Positions 35,294-43,379 of a DNA stretch of 64,000 nt are shown here, piece after piece. Source of the stretch: Marinobacter salicampi (GTDB taxonomy: Bacteria; Pseudomonadota; Gammaproteobacteria; Pseudomonadales; Oleiphilaceae); the NCBI RefSeq assembly GCF_011074795.1, contig NZ_JAAMPF010000036.1:62001-126000 (forward strand), written 5' to 3'. The notes beneath the pieces are model-generated. The model saw only the letters and a program-made list of their open reading frames with translations. It ran no database searches and was not told the DNA's origin. Both the position numbers and the translations under genes were made by a program. Positions within the stretch are counted from its first letter, which is position 1. Each line of letters opens with the position of its first letter.

Positions 35294-36358
35294 TCAGGTT
35301 TCCTGGTCCCGAGAATGGGCTTCCCGGATGGTGTCCCGGGCATCTTTCCATTCCTCGGTGTCGGCTTCCGGATTCTCATGTTCGTCTGAACGGCTGGGGC
35401 GATAGCAAAAGGTCACCAGGATGGGAAAATGGTCCGACCCGAACTGCTTCAGCCTGCGCATGGATTTCAGGGTGAAATGTTCACTGCTGAATACGTGGTC
35501 CAGGGGCCAGCGCAGGAACCAGTATTTGGCGTGAAAGCTGCTGAACATAGCGCGGCCCCGCCGCGGATCCAGCATGCCACTGACCCGGCAGAACAGTCGT
35601 GTGGTGCGAGACCAGGCGACGTCGTTGAGGTCGCCAAAGACAACGGATGGTTCGTCACGCTCATGGATACGCTTGCCTACCAGCAACAGTTCGGCGTCGC
35701 GCCAGAGGGATTCCTCGCTTTCGCTGGGCGCCGGCGGCCGGGGGTGCACGGCATAGAGCTTCACCAGGTTGCCGCTTTCCAGGCGTAACCAGGTATGGAT
35801 GGAGGGAATATCGTCCTGCACCAGCCATTCTACCTCGGTGTCCACCAGCTCAAGTCGCGAGTACAGGTGCATACCATAGAGGTTGTCCATGGGAATTCGC
35901 ACGGCATGGGGCCAGCGCTCGGAAAGTACCGGGTCCAGCTTGTCCTGCCACCACCGGTCGCTCTCAAGGGTCAGCACCAGGTCCGGCTGCCAATGCTCGA
36001 TCTGCTCAATAAGGTCGTCGGAGTTGCGATTGGGTGTCAGTACGTTGGCAACCAGTATGGTGAAGCAATACTTTTCATTGCCTTGGTGGGCGGTCTGTAC
36101 CTGTTTGGGCCAGAGCGGGGTGTAGGGTGCAATCCGCCAGACCTGCCAGATCAGTGTAACCAACGCCATGACGAAGGTCGGGCCCTGCCATGGCGACTCG
36201 CTGAAGGGGCACAGGGCGAGCACTGCGGCCGCTGCGATCGCAAGCTGGACCCGGGGGAAGTCACAGGCCCTTATCCACCAGTCGAAAAAGGGAAGTCTTG
36301 CCAGCACTGTGGCTGTCAGCAAGACCGCCGCCACTCCGGTCAGCACAACTTCGAACAC
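35294..36358 (-). CDS. Membrane-anchored endonuclease/exonuclease/phosphatase (EEP) family protein
   Basis: A 354-aa protein. Three N-terminal hydrophobic helices (about residues 3-20, 37-52 and 59-75) are followed by an EEP domain with the metal-binding Glu in DLVLTLESDRWW, the GDLNDVAWS block (GDxN) and GSDHFPI (SDH). The superfamily contains nucleases, phosphodiesterases and phospholipases; the membrane anchor suggests action on the periplasmic side or on lipids. It is preceded by a plus-strand catalase gene that diverges from it. The substrate is unknown. Confidence 0.8.
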   Translation of the reverse strand: MFEVVLTGVAAVLLTATVLARLPFFDWWIRACDFPRVQLAIAAAAVLALCPFSESPWQGPTFVMALVTLIWQVWRIAPYTPLWPKQVQTAHQGNEKYCFTILVANVLTPNRNSDDLIEQIEHWQPDLVLTLESDRWWQDKLDPVLSERWPHAVRIPMDNLYGMHLYSRLELVDTEVEWLVQDDIPSIHTWLRLESGNLVKLYAVHPRPPAPSESEESLWRDAELLLVGKRIHERDEPSVVFGDLNDVAWSRTTRLFCRVSGMLDPRRGRAMFSSFHAKYWFLRWPLDHVFSSEHFTLKSMRRLKQFGSDHFPILVTFCYRPSRSDEHENPEADTEEWKDARDTIREAHSRDQET

Positions 36359-36615
36359 AGCTACTCTCCCTGTCTGTAGGCCCTGTCTATGGCGTTTTTA
36401 TGTCATCACTATGGATATGTCTGGGTCACCCCGTATTTATCAGCATAGAAGGTCAGGAAACGGATGGGAACCTGTGGTGTAGCGCTTATTCCCCAACGAG
36501 TTAAAGCGTCAGTGTTTATTTCCAATAGGTATAGAAAACCCGGGCTCAACCGGTTCAATTTGCTTGTTACTGTATTATGTTGGAGGGCACCTAAAGATCA
36601 TGACAAGGAGGAGAT

Positions 36616-38691
36616 ATGTCCCACAAGCCATATCGCAGTCACGGGTCCGTAGCCAAGGGCGGTGAACTTCACCAGCAGGCTGGCGCTGACAAAAAGACAC
36701 TGACCACCCAGCAGGGCGGTCCCATAGCCGATAACCAGAATTCTCTTCGGGCCGGCACCCGCGGCCCCACACTCCTGGAAGACCATATCTTCCGGGAAAA
36801 GATTTTTCACTTTGACCATGAGCGGATCCCGGAGCGGGTCGTACACGCAAGAGGCTACGGCGCCCACGGCTTTTTCGAGACCTATGATTCCCTGTCGGAC
36901 CTGACCCGGGCCGATATTTTCCAGCGCAAGGGCGAGAAGACTCCAGCCTTTGTCCGGTTCTCTACCGTCGCAGGTAACAAGGGCTCGGGCGACCTGGCCC
37001 GTGACGTGCGGGGCTTCGCGGTCAAGCTCTATACCAAAACAGGCAACTGGGACATCGTGGGCAATAACATCCCCGTCTTCTTCATCCAGGACGCCATCAA
37101 ATTCCCCGACCTGATCCATGCCGCCAAGCAGGAGCCCGACCGCGGCTTTCCTCAGGCCCAGACTGCCCACGACAACTTCTGGGACTTCATTTCCCTGACC
37201 CCTGAAAGCATGCACATGGTCATGTGGATCATGTCTGACCGGGCAATTCCCCGTTCCTTCCGGTTTATGGAGGGCTTCGGGGTCCACAGCTTCCGGATGA
37301 TCAACAAGGAGGGTAAGGCCACCTTCGTGAAGTTCCACTGGAAGCCAAAGCAGGGCATGCAGTCCGTGGTTTGGAACGAAGCCCTCAAGCTCAACGGCGC
37401 CGACCCGGACTTCCACCGCCGCGATATGTGGGACGCAATCGAGCGCGGCGATTTCCCCGAGTGGGAGCTGGGCATCCAGGCCTTCGACGAAGACTTCGCT
37501 GAACAGTTCGAGTTTGACGTACTGGACGCCACCAAGATCATCCCGGAAGAACTGGTGCCGATTCGCCCGGTTGGCCGGCTTGTGCTCAACGGGGTGGTGG
37601 ACAACTTCTTCGCTGAAACCGAGCAGGTGGCGTTCTGTACCCAGAACATCGTCGACGGCATCGACCACTCGGAAGACCCGCTGCTCCAGGGCCGCAATTT
37701 CTCCTACCTTGACACCCAGCTCAAGCGTCTGGGGGGACCGAACTTCACTCATATTCCTGTCAATGCGCCCAAGTGCCCCATGCACCATTTCCAGCAGGAC
37801 GGCCACATGGCCATGAAAAACCCCACTGGCAGGGTTAACTACGAACCCAACAGCTGGGAAGAAGACGGCCCGAGGGAAAACCCGGAAACCGGCTTCAAGA
37901 GCTATCCCCACCCTGTTCAGGGCGTCAAGGAGCGGGTGCGTTCGGAAACCTTCGCTGACCACTACAGCCAGGCCAACCAGTTCTACAAGAGCCAGACCAA
38001 AATTGAGCAGGGCCACATAGCAGCAGCGCTGGTCTTTGAGCTTAGCAAAGTGGACCGGGTTGATATCCGCGCGCGGATGGTCTCCCACCTGCTCAATATC
38101 GATAAGGAACTGGCCGAGAAAGTTGCCGATGGCCTGGGCCTTGAGGACATGCCGGATGCGGCCGAGCCTGCCATGAAGCCCCGTCATGACCTGGCGGTGT
38201 CGGATGCGCTCAGTATCCTCAAGAACGGCCCCGACAGCTTCCGCGGCCGGAAAGTGGGCATCCTGATGACCCAGGGTGGCGACGGTGGCCTGCTGGCCGA
38301 CCTGAAATCGGTCATTGAGGCTGAAGGTGCCATAGTCGAGGTAATAGCCCCCGCTGCCGGCGGTCTCAAGGACAGCAATGGCAAGCCGGTCGATGTCAGC
38401 GAAAAAGTCGACGGCGGGCCTTCCGTACTCTACGACGCGGTTGTCATTCTCACCACCGACGAGGGCGCCGAGTCGCTCAGGAAAATGCCCCCGGCACGGG
38501 ACTTTGTCAGTGATGCCTTCGCCCACTGCAAGTTCATCGGTTACGTTGACGCCGCCAAGCCGCTTATGGAGAAGGCCGGTATTCTGCAAGACCTGGATGC
38601 CGGCTGCATGAAGCTGACGGATCGGGCCAGTGTGGAGTCGTTTATAAAGACCTGTCGGGCCCTGCGTCATTGGGAGCGAGAGTCGGCCTGA
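36616..38691 (+). CDS. katE: Large-subunit monofunctional catalase (HPII type)
   Basis: A 691-aa clade 2 heme catalase that breaks down hydrogen peroxide. The ATG at 36616 follows AAGGAGGAG. The catalytic His is His77 in RVVHARGYG, the Asn is Asn150 in DIVGNNIPVFF, and the proximal Tyr is in GRNFSYLDTQLKRLG. The extra C-terminal domain of about 150 residues (KVGILMTQGGDGGLL onwards) has the DJ-1/PfpI-like flavodoxin fold found only in large-subunit catalases. A strong intrinsic terminator follows. The symbol follows E. coli usage. Confidence 0.93.
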   Translation: MSHKPYRSHGSVAKGGELHQQAGADKKTLTTQQGGPIADNQNSLRAGTRGPTLLEDHIFREKIFHFDHERIPERVVHARGYGAHGFFETYDSLSDLTRADIFQRKGEKTPAFVRFSTVAGNKGSGDLARDVRGFAVKLYTKTGNWDIVGNNIPVFFIQDAIKFPDLIHAAKQEPDRGFPQAQTAHDNFWDFISLTPESMHMVMWIMSDRAIPRSFRFMEGFGVHSFRMINKEGKATFVKFHWKPKQGMQSVVWNEALKLNGADPDFHRRDMWDAIERGDFPEWELGIQAFDEDFAEQFEFDVLDATKIIPEELVPIRPVGRLVLNGVVDNFFAETEQVAFCTQNIVDGIDHSEDPLLQGRNFSYLDTQLKRLGGPNFTHIPVNAPKCPMHHFQQDGHMAMKNPTGRVNYEPNSWEEDGPRENPETGFKSYPHPVQGVKERVRSETFADHYSQANQFYKSQTKIEQGHIAAALVFELSKVDRVDIRARMVSHLLNIDKELAEKVADGLGLEDMPDAAEPAMKPRHDLAVSDALSILKNGPDSFRGRKVGILMTQGGDGGLLADLKSVIEAEGAIVEVIAPAAGGLKDSNGKPVDVSEKVDGGPSVLYDAVVILTTDEGAESLRKMPPARDFVSDAFAHCKFIGYVDAAKPLMEKAGILQDLDAGCMKLTDRASVESFIKTCRALRHWERESA

Positions 38692-38707
38692 AAACCGTAC
38701 CTGTATG

Positions 38708-38735
38708 AACGCCCCGCTCCGTCGGGGCGTTTTTT
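38708..38735 (+). terminator. Intrinsic terminator after katE
   Basis: AACGCCCCG (38708-38716) and CGGGGCGTT (38723-38731) form a perfect 9-bp stem with a 6-base loop, running into five T. Canonical rho-independent terminator. Confidence 0.92.
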
Positions 38736-38842
38736 ATCCTGCTTTCGAGATCAATTTATCACTGCATTGAGCGGGTGGCTGAAATGACGGCGGCTTAATA
38801 TTGGTTTATGCTTTCCGTTGATGTTCCTGTCCAGGCTGACCC

Positions 38843-39580
38843 ATGAAGTTTCCGTTTTTAGTCCTTTTTCTGATTCTGTCTGGTGGCACAGCCACGGCCG
38901 GTACCATTTCACTGGCAGCGGAAGATGACTTTTTTCCCTATTCCGCAGAAGTTGACGGCGAACTGGTCGGATTTGTGCCCGACGTGGCCCTGGCGGCCTT
39001 CGACGCGGTAGGGGTTGATGTTGAGTTCAGGGTCGGGCCCTACTCCCGGGCCCTCATGCTGGTGAAAAGCGGTCAGATCGCTGGTGGCTTTACCGGCGCC
39101 ATTGACGACTCCAATGAAGCCCAGTTTTACTGGCATGAAACACCTTTAAGCTCGGTGCGCCTCGCTATCTGGGGCCGGGCTGGTGCCGGATACAAGGACC
39201 TGACCGCGGAGGATATGGAAGGCAGGAAGGTCGCCATCACCCGGGGTTTTTTCTACACCGATGCCATCGATGCAAACGAAAAAGTGGAGAAGGTCGTAGC
39301 GCCCTCAGACAAGAGCACACTCAAGATGCTGGCCCTGGGTCGAGCAGAGTTTGCTCTTGTGACCGAAAAGATTGGTCAGGCGATTACGGAGTCCTCCAAC
39401 GATCCTTTGCTCAAGGATTCGCTGAAGATTGTCGGTGTTATTGAGGAGGTGCCTCTGTACGCGTTCTTCTCCAGGACCCACCCGGACGGCGAAAAAGCAG
39501 CGCAGCTTTTCCAGCAGGGCCTTGAGCGGATCATAGCCAGCGGCGAATACGACCGCATACTGAAAGCGTGGCTGCCCTGA
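38843..39580 (+). CDS. Family 3-like periplasmic solute-binding protein, orphan
   Basis: A 245-aa secreted protein with a signal peptide (KFPFLVLFLILSGGTATAG). It contains the type II binding fold of amino-acid binding proteins: EDDFFPYSAEVDGELVGFVP, then YSRALMLVKSGQIAGGFTGA, and a C-terminal segment DGEKAAQLFQQGLERIIASG. No ABC permease or ATPase gene of the polar amino acid type lies beside it, so it may serve a remote transporter or act as a sensor. The ligand is unknown. Confidence 0.8.
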   Translation: MKFPFLVLFLILSGGTATAGTISLAAEDDFFPYSAEVDGELVGFVPDVALAAFDAVGVDVEFRVGPYSRALMLVKSGQIAGGFTGAIDDSNEAQFYWHETPLSSVRLAIWGRAGAGYKDLTAEDMEGRKVAITRGFFYTDAIDANEKVEKVVAPSDKSTLKMLALGRAEFALVTEKIGQAITESSNDPLLKDSLKIVGVIEEVPLYAFFSRTHPDGEKAAQLFQQGLERIIASGEYDRILKAWLP

Positions 39581-39611
39581 CAGAACCAGGGTGAAGGTCC
39601 GGTCCTGCTAT

Positions 39612-39626
39612 TGATAATGATTGCCT
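39612..39626 (+). promoter_or_regulatory. Candidate Fur box upstream of the ABC exporter gene
   Basis: TGATAATGATTGCCT matches the 7-1-7 Fur consensus TGATAAT-N-ATTATCA at 11 of 14 positions, with a perfect left half. It lies 58 bp before the ABC exporter start and in front of the fhu genes, which fits iron regulation. It is a match by eye only. Confidence 0.5.
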
Positions 39627-39683
39627 TTCAAATTGCCGGCCGAATCGGCTACCCTTGCTGCTTTCATTTGATGAAGCAGCCTT

Positions 39684-41516
39684 ATGCCCGAGCCAACCGT
39701 TTCCCAAGAGATTGCATCTGATCAGGCAACCGCTGAGCCCGAGAGGGCCACCAGCAGTTTTGCAGCCCTCGCCCGCCTCCTGCGCTATGCCCGGGGCTAT
39801 CGGCGCCAGATCCTGGCTGCCAGTGCCTGTTCCATCATCAATAAACTGTTTGATATCGCTCCTGAAATCCTCATCGGGGTGGCGATTGATGTGGTGGTAA
39901 ACCAGGAAGAGAGTTTTGTGGCAGGCCTGGGGTTCGAGTCAGCCCAGGAGCAGATCATGATTCTTGGGGGGCTGACGTTCTTTATCTGGGCTGGCGAGTC
40001 GCTGTTCGAATACCTGTTCCAGATTCTATGGCGCAACCTGGCCCAGCGCCTGCAGTCGGATCTGCGTCAGGACGCCTACGAGCACGCCCAGAAACTGGAC
40101 ATGAGCTTTTTTGAAGCGCGCAGCTCCGGCCAGCTGGTGGCGACCATGAATGACGACGTCAACCAGCTTGAGCGCTTTCTCGATGGCGGCGCCAACGCCA
40201 TGATCCAGGTGGTTGTAACAGTAGTTGCAGTGGGCGCGGTCTTTTTCTTCCTGTCGCCGCTGATTGCCTTGCTGGCGTTTACCCCCATCCCCCTGATCAT
40301 CTGGGGAGCTTTCTACTTCCAGCGCAAGGCCGGCCCGCTTTACGCCGATGTCCGGGAAAAAGTGGGCGATCTGTCCAGCCGCCTGGCCAATAACCTGGGG
40401 GGCATAGCGACCATCAAGAGTTTTACCGCCGAGGACCGGGAGGCGGAGCGCCTGAAAGCGAGCAGCGAAGCCTATGTTGAAGCCAACCGACGGGCAATCC
40501 GTATCAGCTCCGCCTTCATACCGGTCATCCGTATGGCGATTCTGGCGGGTTTTCTGGCCACCTTTACCGTCGGCGGCATGATGGCGATCGAAGGCAGCCT
40601 CAATGTCGGTGCCTACGGTGTGCTGGTGTTTCTCACCCAGCGTTTACTCTGGCCCCTGACCGGACTGGCGGAAGTCATCGACCTGTTTGAGCGCGCTATG
40701 GCCAGCACCCGGCGTATCCTGGATCTGCTGGCCGAGCCGGTCCATGTCCGTAATGACACCGATCAGCCACTTGCCTCGCCGGTACGGGGCGAGGTTTCAT
40801 TCAACAACGTCAGCTTTCATTACCCGTCAAGCGGCGCCGGGGTCAGGGGCATATCCCTTCAGGTCCCGGCGGGGCATACCCTGGCTCTGGTGGGCTCGAC
40901 CGGCTCTGGCAAGTCCACGCTCATCAAGCTGTTGCTGCGCTTCTATGATCCCACAGCCGGCGAAATCCGCATCGATGACCAGCCTATACGGTCGGTAAGC
41001 CTGAAATCCCTGCGCGAGGCCATTGGCCTGGTGAGTCAGGACGTTTATCTGTTCGAGGGCAGTATCAGGGAAAACCTGGCTTACGGTATGCCCGGGGCCA
41101 GTGACGCGCAGATCATTGAGGCGGCACGAACGGCCGAGGCCTGGTCTTTCATTGAGGCTCTCCCCCAGGGGCTGGACACCGGCGTCGGCGAACGGGGCGT
41201 ACGCCTGTCCGGCGGCCAGCGACAGCGCTTGTCTCTTGCTCGCGCACTGCTCAAGGATCCACCCATCCTGGTGCTCGACGAGGCCACCAGCGCCGTCGAC
41301 AACGAGACCGAAGCGGCCATCCAGCGCTCTTTGAAGCGTATCGGCCACAACCGCACGGTCATCATGATCGCCCATCGGCTCTCCACCATTGTGGATGCCG
41401 ATACCATTGCCGTCGTCGCTGACGGGACGGTGGTTGAAAGCGGCAACCACCAGGCATTGCTACAACGGGACGGAGCCTACGCAGCCCAGTGGCGGGTCCA
41501 GACCGGGCAGGCCTGA
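39684..41516 (+). CDS. ABC exporter-type fused permease/ATPase
   Basis: A 610-aa half transporter. An N-terminal cytosolic stretch precedes six membrane helices (about residues 40-330), and the ATPase domain has Walker A VGSTGSGKST, signature LSGGQRQR, Walker B ILVLDEATS and the H-loop His in MIAHRLSTI. It resembles MsbA/Atm1-like homodimeric exporters. It lies behind a candidate Fur box and 158 bp before fhuC, so a link to siderophore or iron traffic is plausible, either as an exporter or, as in mycobacterial IrtAB, an exporter-fold importer. The substrate is not readable from sequence. Confidence 0.85.
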   Translation: MPEPTVSQEIASDQATAEPERATSSFAALARLLRYARGYRRQILAASACSIINKLFDIAPEILIGVAIDVVVNQEESFVAGLGFESAQEQIMILGGLTFFIWAGESLFEYLFQILWRNLAQRLQSDLRQDAYEHAQKLDMSFFEARSSGQLVATMNDDVNQLERFLDGGANAMIQVVVTVVAVGAVFFFLSPLIALLAFTPIPLIIWGAFYFQRKAGPLYADVREKVGDLSSRLANNLGGIATIKSFTAEDREAERLKASSEAYVEANRRAIRISSAFIPVIRMAILAGFLATFTVGGMMAIEGSLNVGAYGVLVFLTQRLLWPLTGLAEVIDLFERAMASTRRILDLLAEPVHVRNDTDQPLASPVRGEVSFNNVSFHYPSSGAGVRGISLQVPAGHTLALVGSTGSGKSTLIKLLLRFYDPTAGEIRIDDQPIRSVSLKSLREAIGLVSQDVYLFEGSIRENLAYGMPGASDAQIIEAARTAEAWSFIEALPQGLDTGVGERGVRLSGGQRQRLSLARALLKDPPILVLDEATSAVDNETEAAIQRSLKRIGHNRTVIMIAHRLSTIVDADTIAVVADGTVVESGNHQALLQRDGAYAAQWRVQTGQA

Positions 41517-41541
41517 CCGTCAGCCGACTGACATACGTCAT

Positions 41542-41556
41542 TGATACGGATTCGCA
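41542..41556 (+). promoter_or_regulatory. Weaker candidate Fur box before fhuC
   Basis: TGATACGGATTCGCA matches the 7-1-7 Fur consensus at 10 of 14 positions. It lies 119 bp before the fhuC start, in a gap of 158 bp after the exporter gene. The match is modest, but the downstream genes are of a class normally under Fur. Confidence 0.3.
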
Positions 41557-41674
41557 TTTAGATTAATCTTCCGGGGTTGACGTTTCCTGTTGCCCACGGC
41601 AGCAGGAAATGCGGTTTGCCATGCTCTCATCCCGAGACCGCAAGCGACCCCATTCGAAGAGTCCGGAGCCCGCC

Positions 41675-42460
41675 ATGATGCCTTTCCTTGACGTTAAAGA
41701 TCTCAGCGTTCGCGTCGGGTCGACACAGATACTCCAGGACATCAGTATCGGCTTTGCAGAGGGCGAGGTTACTGCCCTGCTGGGTCACAACGGTTCGGGT
41801 AAATCCACCCTGCTCAACGTACTCGCACGTCAGCTCAAGCCTACGTCAGGTCAGGTTCTGCTCGAGGGTCATGACTGCGAGCGCACCGGGGCGCGGGAAT
41901 TCGCCCGTACCGTGGGCTACCTGCCCCAGCATCCGCCCGCTACGGATGGGCTCACGGTCAGGGAACTGGTCGCGCTGGGGCGCTACCCCTGGCGGGGGCC
42001 ACTGGGAAGATACGGCAGGAATGACTACCAGCTCATCGACCGGGCCATCGCGGATACAGGCCTTGCGGGGTTCAGTCACCGTTCCGTGGACACCCTGTCC
42101 GGCGGCGAGCGCCAGCGGGCCTGGATTGCCATGCTGCTGGCCCAGCAGACCCGATGCCTGTTGCTGGATGAGCCCATATCGGCACTGGATGTCCGGCATC
42201 AGGTGGAAACCCTGCGCCTGATCCACCGCCTGGCCGAGGAACGGGAGCTGACGGTGATCATGGTGCTTCACGATGTGGACCTGGCGGCTCGCTTCTGTGA
42301 CCGTCTGGTCGCCTTGCGTAGCGGTGCCGGCGGTGGCCAGCTGATAGCCGACGGCACGCCTGCGCAGATCATGGACGGCGACACCCTGCAGGCCATCTTC
42401 AGCGTTCCGATGGGGGTGATGGAACGGATGCCGGGGCAGTGGGTTTCCTATGTCCACTAG
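41675..42460 (+). CDS. fhuC: Iron-hydroxamate ABC transporter ATPase
   Basis: A 261-aa ABC ATPase of the FhuC/FecE type that powers periplasm-to-cytosol import of ferric siderophores. The start is the first of two ATG codons at 41675, with GGAG upstream; the longer frame from 41609 lacks support. Walker A is LLGHNGSGKST, the signature is LSGGERQR and Walker B is CLLLDEPIS. RYPWRGPLGRY is characteristic of siderophore importers. It overlaps the binding-protein gene by 11 bp. Confidence 0.88.
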   Translation: MMPFLDVKDLSVRVGSTQILQDISIGFAEGEVTALLGHNGSGKSTLLNVLARQLKPTSGQVLLEGHDCERTGAREFARTVGYLPQHPPATDGLTVRELVALGRYPWRGPLGRYGRNDYQLIDRAIADTGLAGFSHRSVDTLSGGERQRAWIAMLLAQQTRCLLLDEPISALDVRHQVETLRLIHRLAEERELTVIMVLHDVDLAARFCDRLVALRSGAGGGQLIADGTPAQIMDGDTLQAIFSVPMGVMERMPGQWVSYVH

Positions 42461-43379
42461 GCCACGCGGGTGGTTTCTTTTCTTCCTGTGCACGCTTCTC
42501 AGCTCTTCTTTAAGCCAGGCAGGCGTCTGGCAGCATGAACGCGGACAGGTTGAGCTGGAGGGAACGCCCCAGAGAATCGTTGCCCTCAACTGGGCAGCCA
42601 CCGAGGCCCTGCTTATGCTGGGGGTGGTGCCGGTGGGGATTGCCGATAAGAGCGGTTACCCGGTGTGGGTCCAGGAGCCCGAGTTACCCGACTACGTCCC
42701 CAATGTCGGGATGCGAAGCGCTCCCAGTCTGGAGGCAATTGCGGAGTTGCAACCCGACCTGATCGTCACCAGCGGGCAACTGGCGCCGGCCTGGGAGCAG
42801 TTGCGTGACATTGCGCCCACCTACGTGATCAGTGTTTACGACCAGGGTGCCCAGCCGTTTGCCCGCGCCCGCGATATGCTGCTTGCCCTGGGCGGCATTC
42901 TCGACCGTCAGGAGCAGGCTCGGCAGGCCCTTGCCGACCTTGATCAGGAGCTGGCAGAAAACCGGGCGCGCCTTGAGGCTGCAGGTCTCACAGGCAAACC
43001 TGTGGCACTGGTCAACTTCATGGACGCACGGCATGTGCGGGTCAATGCGCCCAACGGACAGCTACAGGCTGCGCTGGAAGGACTTGGTCTGGACAATGCG
43101 TGGACCGAGCCGGGTAACTTCTGGGGTTTTTCCATGGTCGGGCTTGAGGCCTTCGGCGACCTGGCAGGCATCCGCTTGGTCGCTATCTCCCCTGTTGCCC
43201 CGGGCCTGGCCGCACAGCTTGAACAAAGTCCGTTCTGGCGGTATTTACCTGTGGTCAGCTCCGGCGAGATCTATCAGGTTGAGCCGGTCTGGGCCTATGG
43301 CGGAGTGCACTCGGTAAAACGGATGGCGCGGCTTTTAACGGAGGCGTTACTGGCTGGAGGGCAGAGCAATGTTCGCTGA
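42450..43379 (+). CDS. fhuD: Iron-hydroxamate siderophore periplasmic binding protein
   Basis: A 309-aa FhuD-like protein with a signal peptide (FLFFLCTLLSSSLSQAG). It has the two-lobed class III fold: TPQRIVALNWAATEALLMLG near residue 40, SLEAIAELQPDLIVTS, and a C-terminal VWAYGGVHSVKRMARLL. The wording GVWQHERGQVELEGTPQRIV and WGFSMVGLEAFGDL match hydroxamate binders. It overlaps both neighbours by 11 bp, indicating one coupled operon. Confidence 0.85.
   Translation: MSTRPRGWFLFFLCTLLSSSLSQAGVWQHERGQVELEGTPQRIVALNWAATEALLMLGVVPVGIADKSGYPVWVQEPELPDYVPNVGMRSAPSLEAIAELQPDLIVTSGQLAPAWEQLRDIAPTYVISVYDQGAQPFARARDMLLALGGILDRQEQARQALADLDQELAENRARLEAAGLTGKPVALVNFMDARHVRVNAPNGQLQAALEGLGLDNAWTEPGNFWGFSMVGLEAFGDLAGIRLVAISPVAPGLAAQLEQSPFWRYLPVVSSGEIYQVEPVWAYGGVHSVKRMARLLTEALLAGGQSNVR

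Noticed and set aside
36598..38670. 690-codon minus-strand open frame under katE
   Set aside because: Antisense shadow of a catalase gene whose catalytic residues are all intact; the shadow protein has no recognisable domains.
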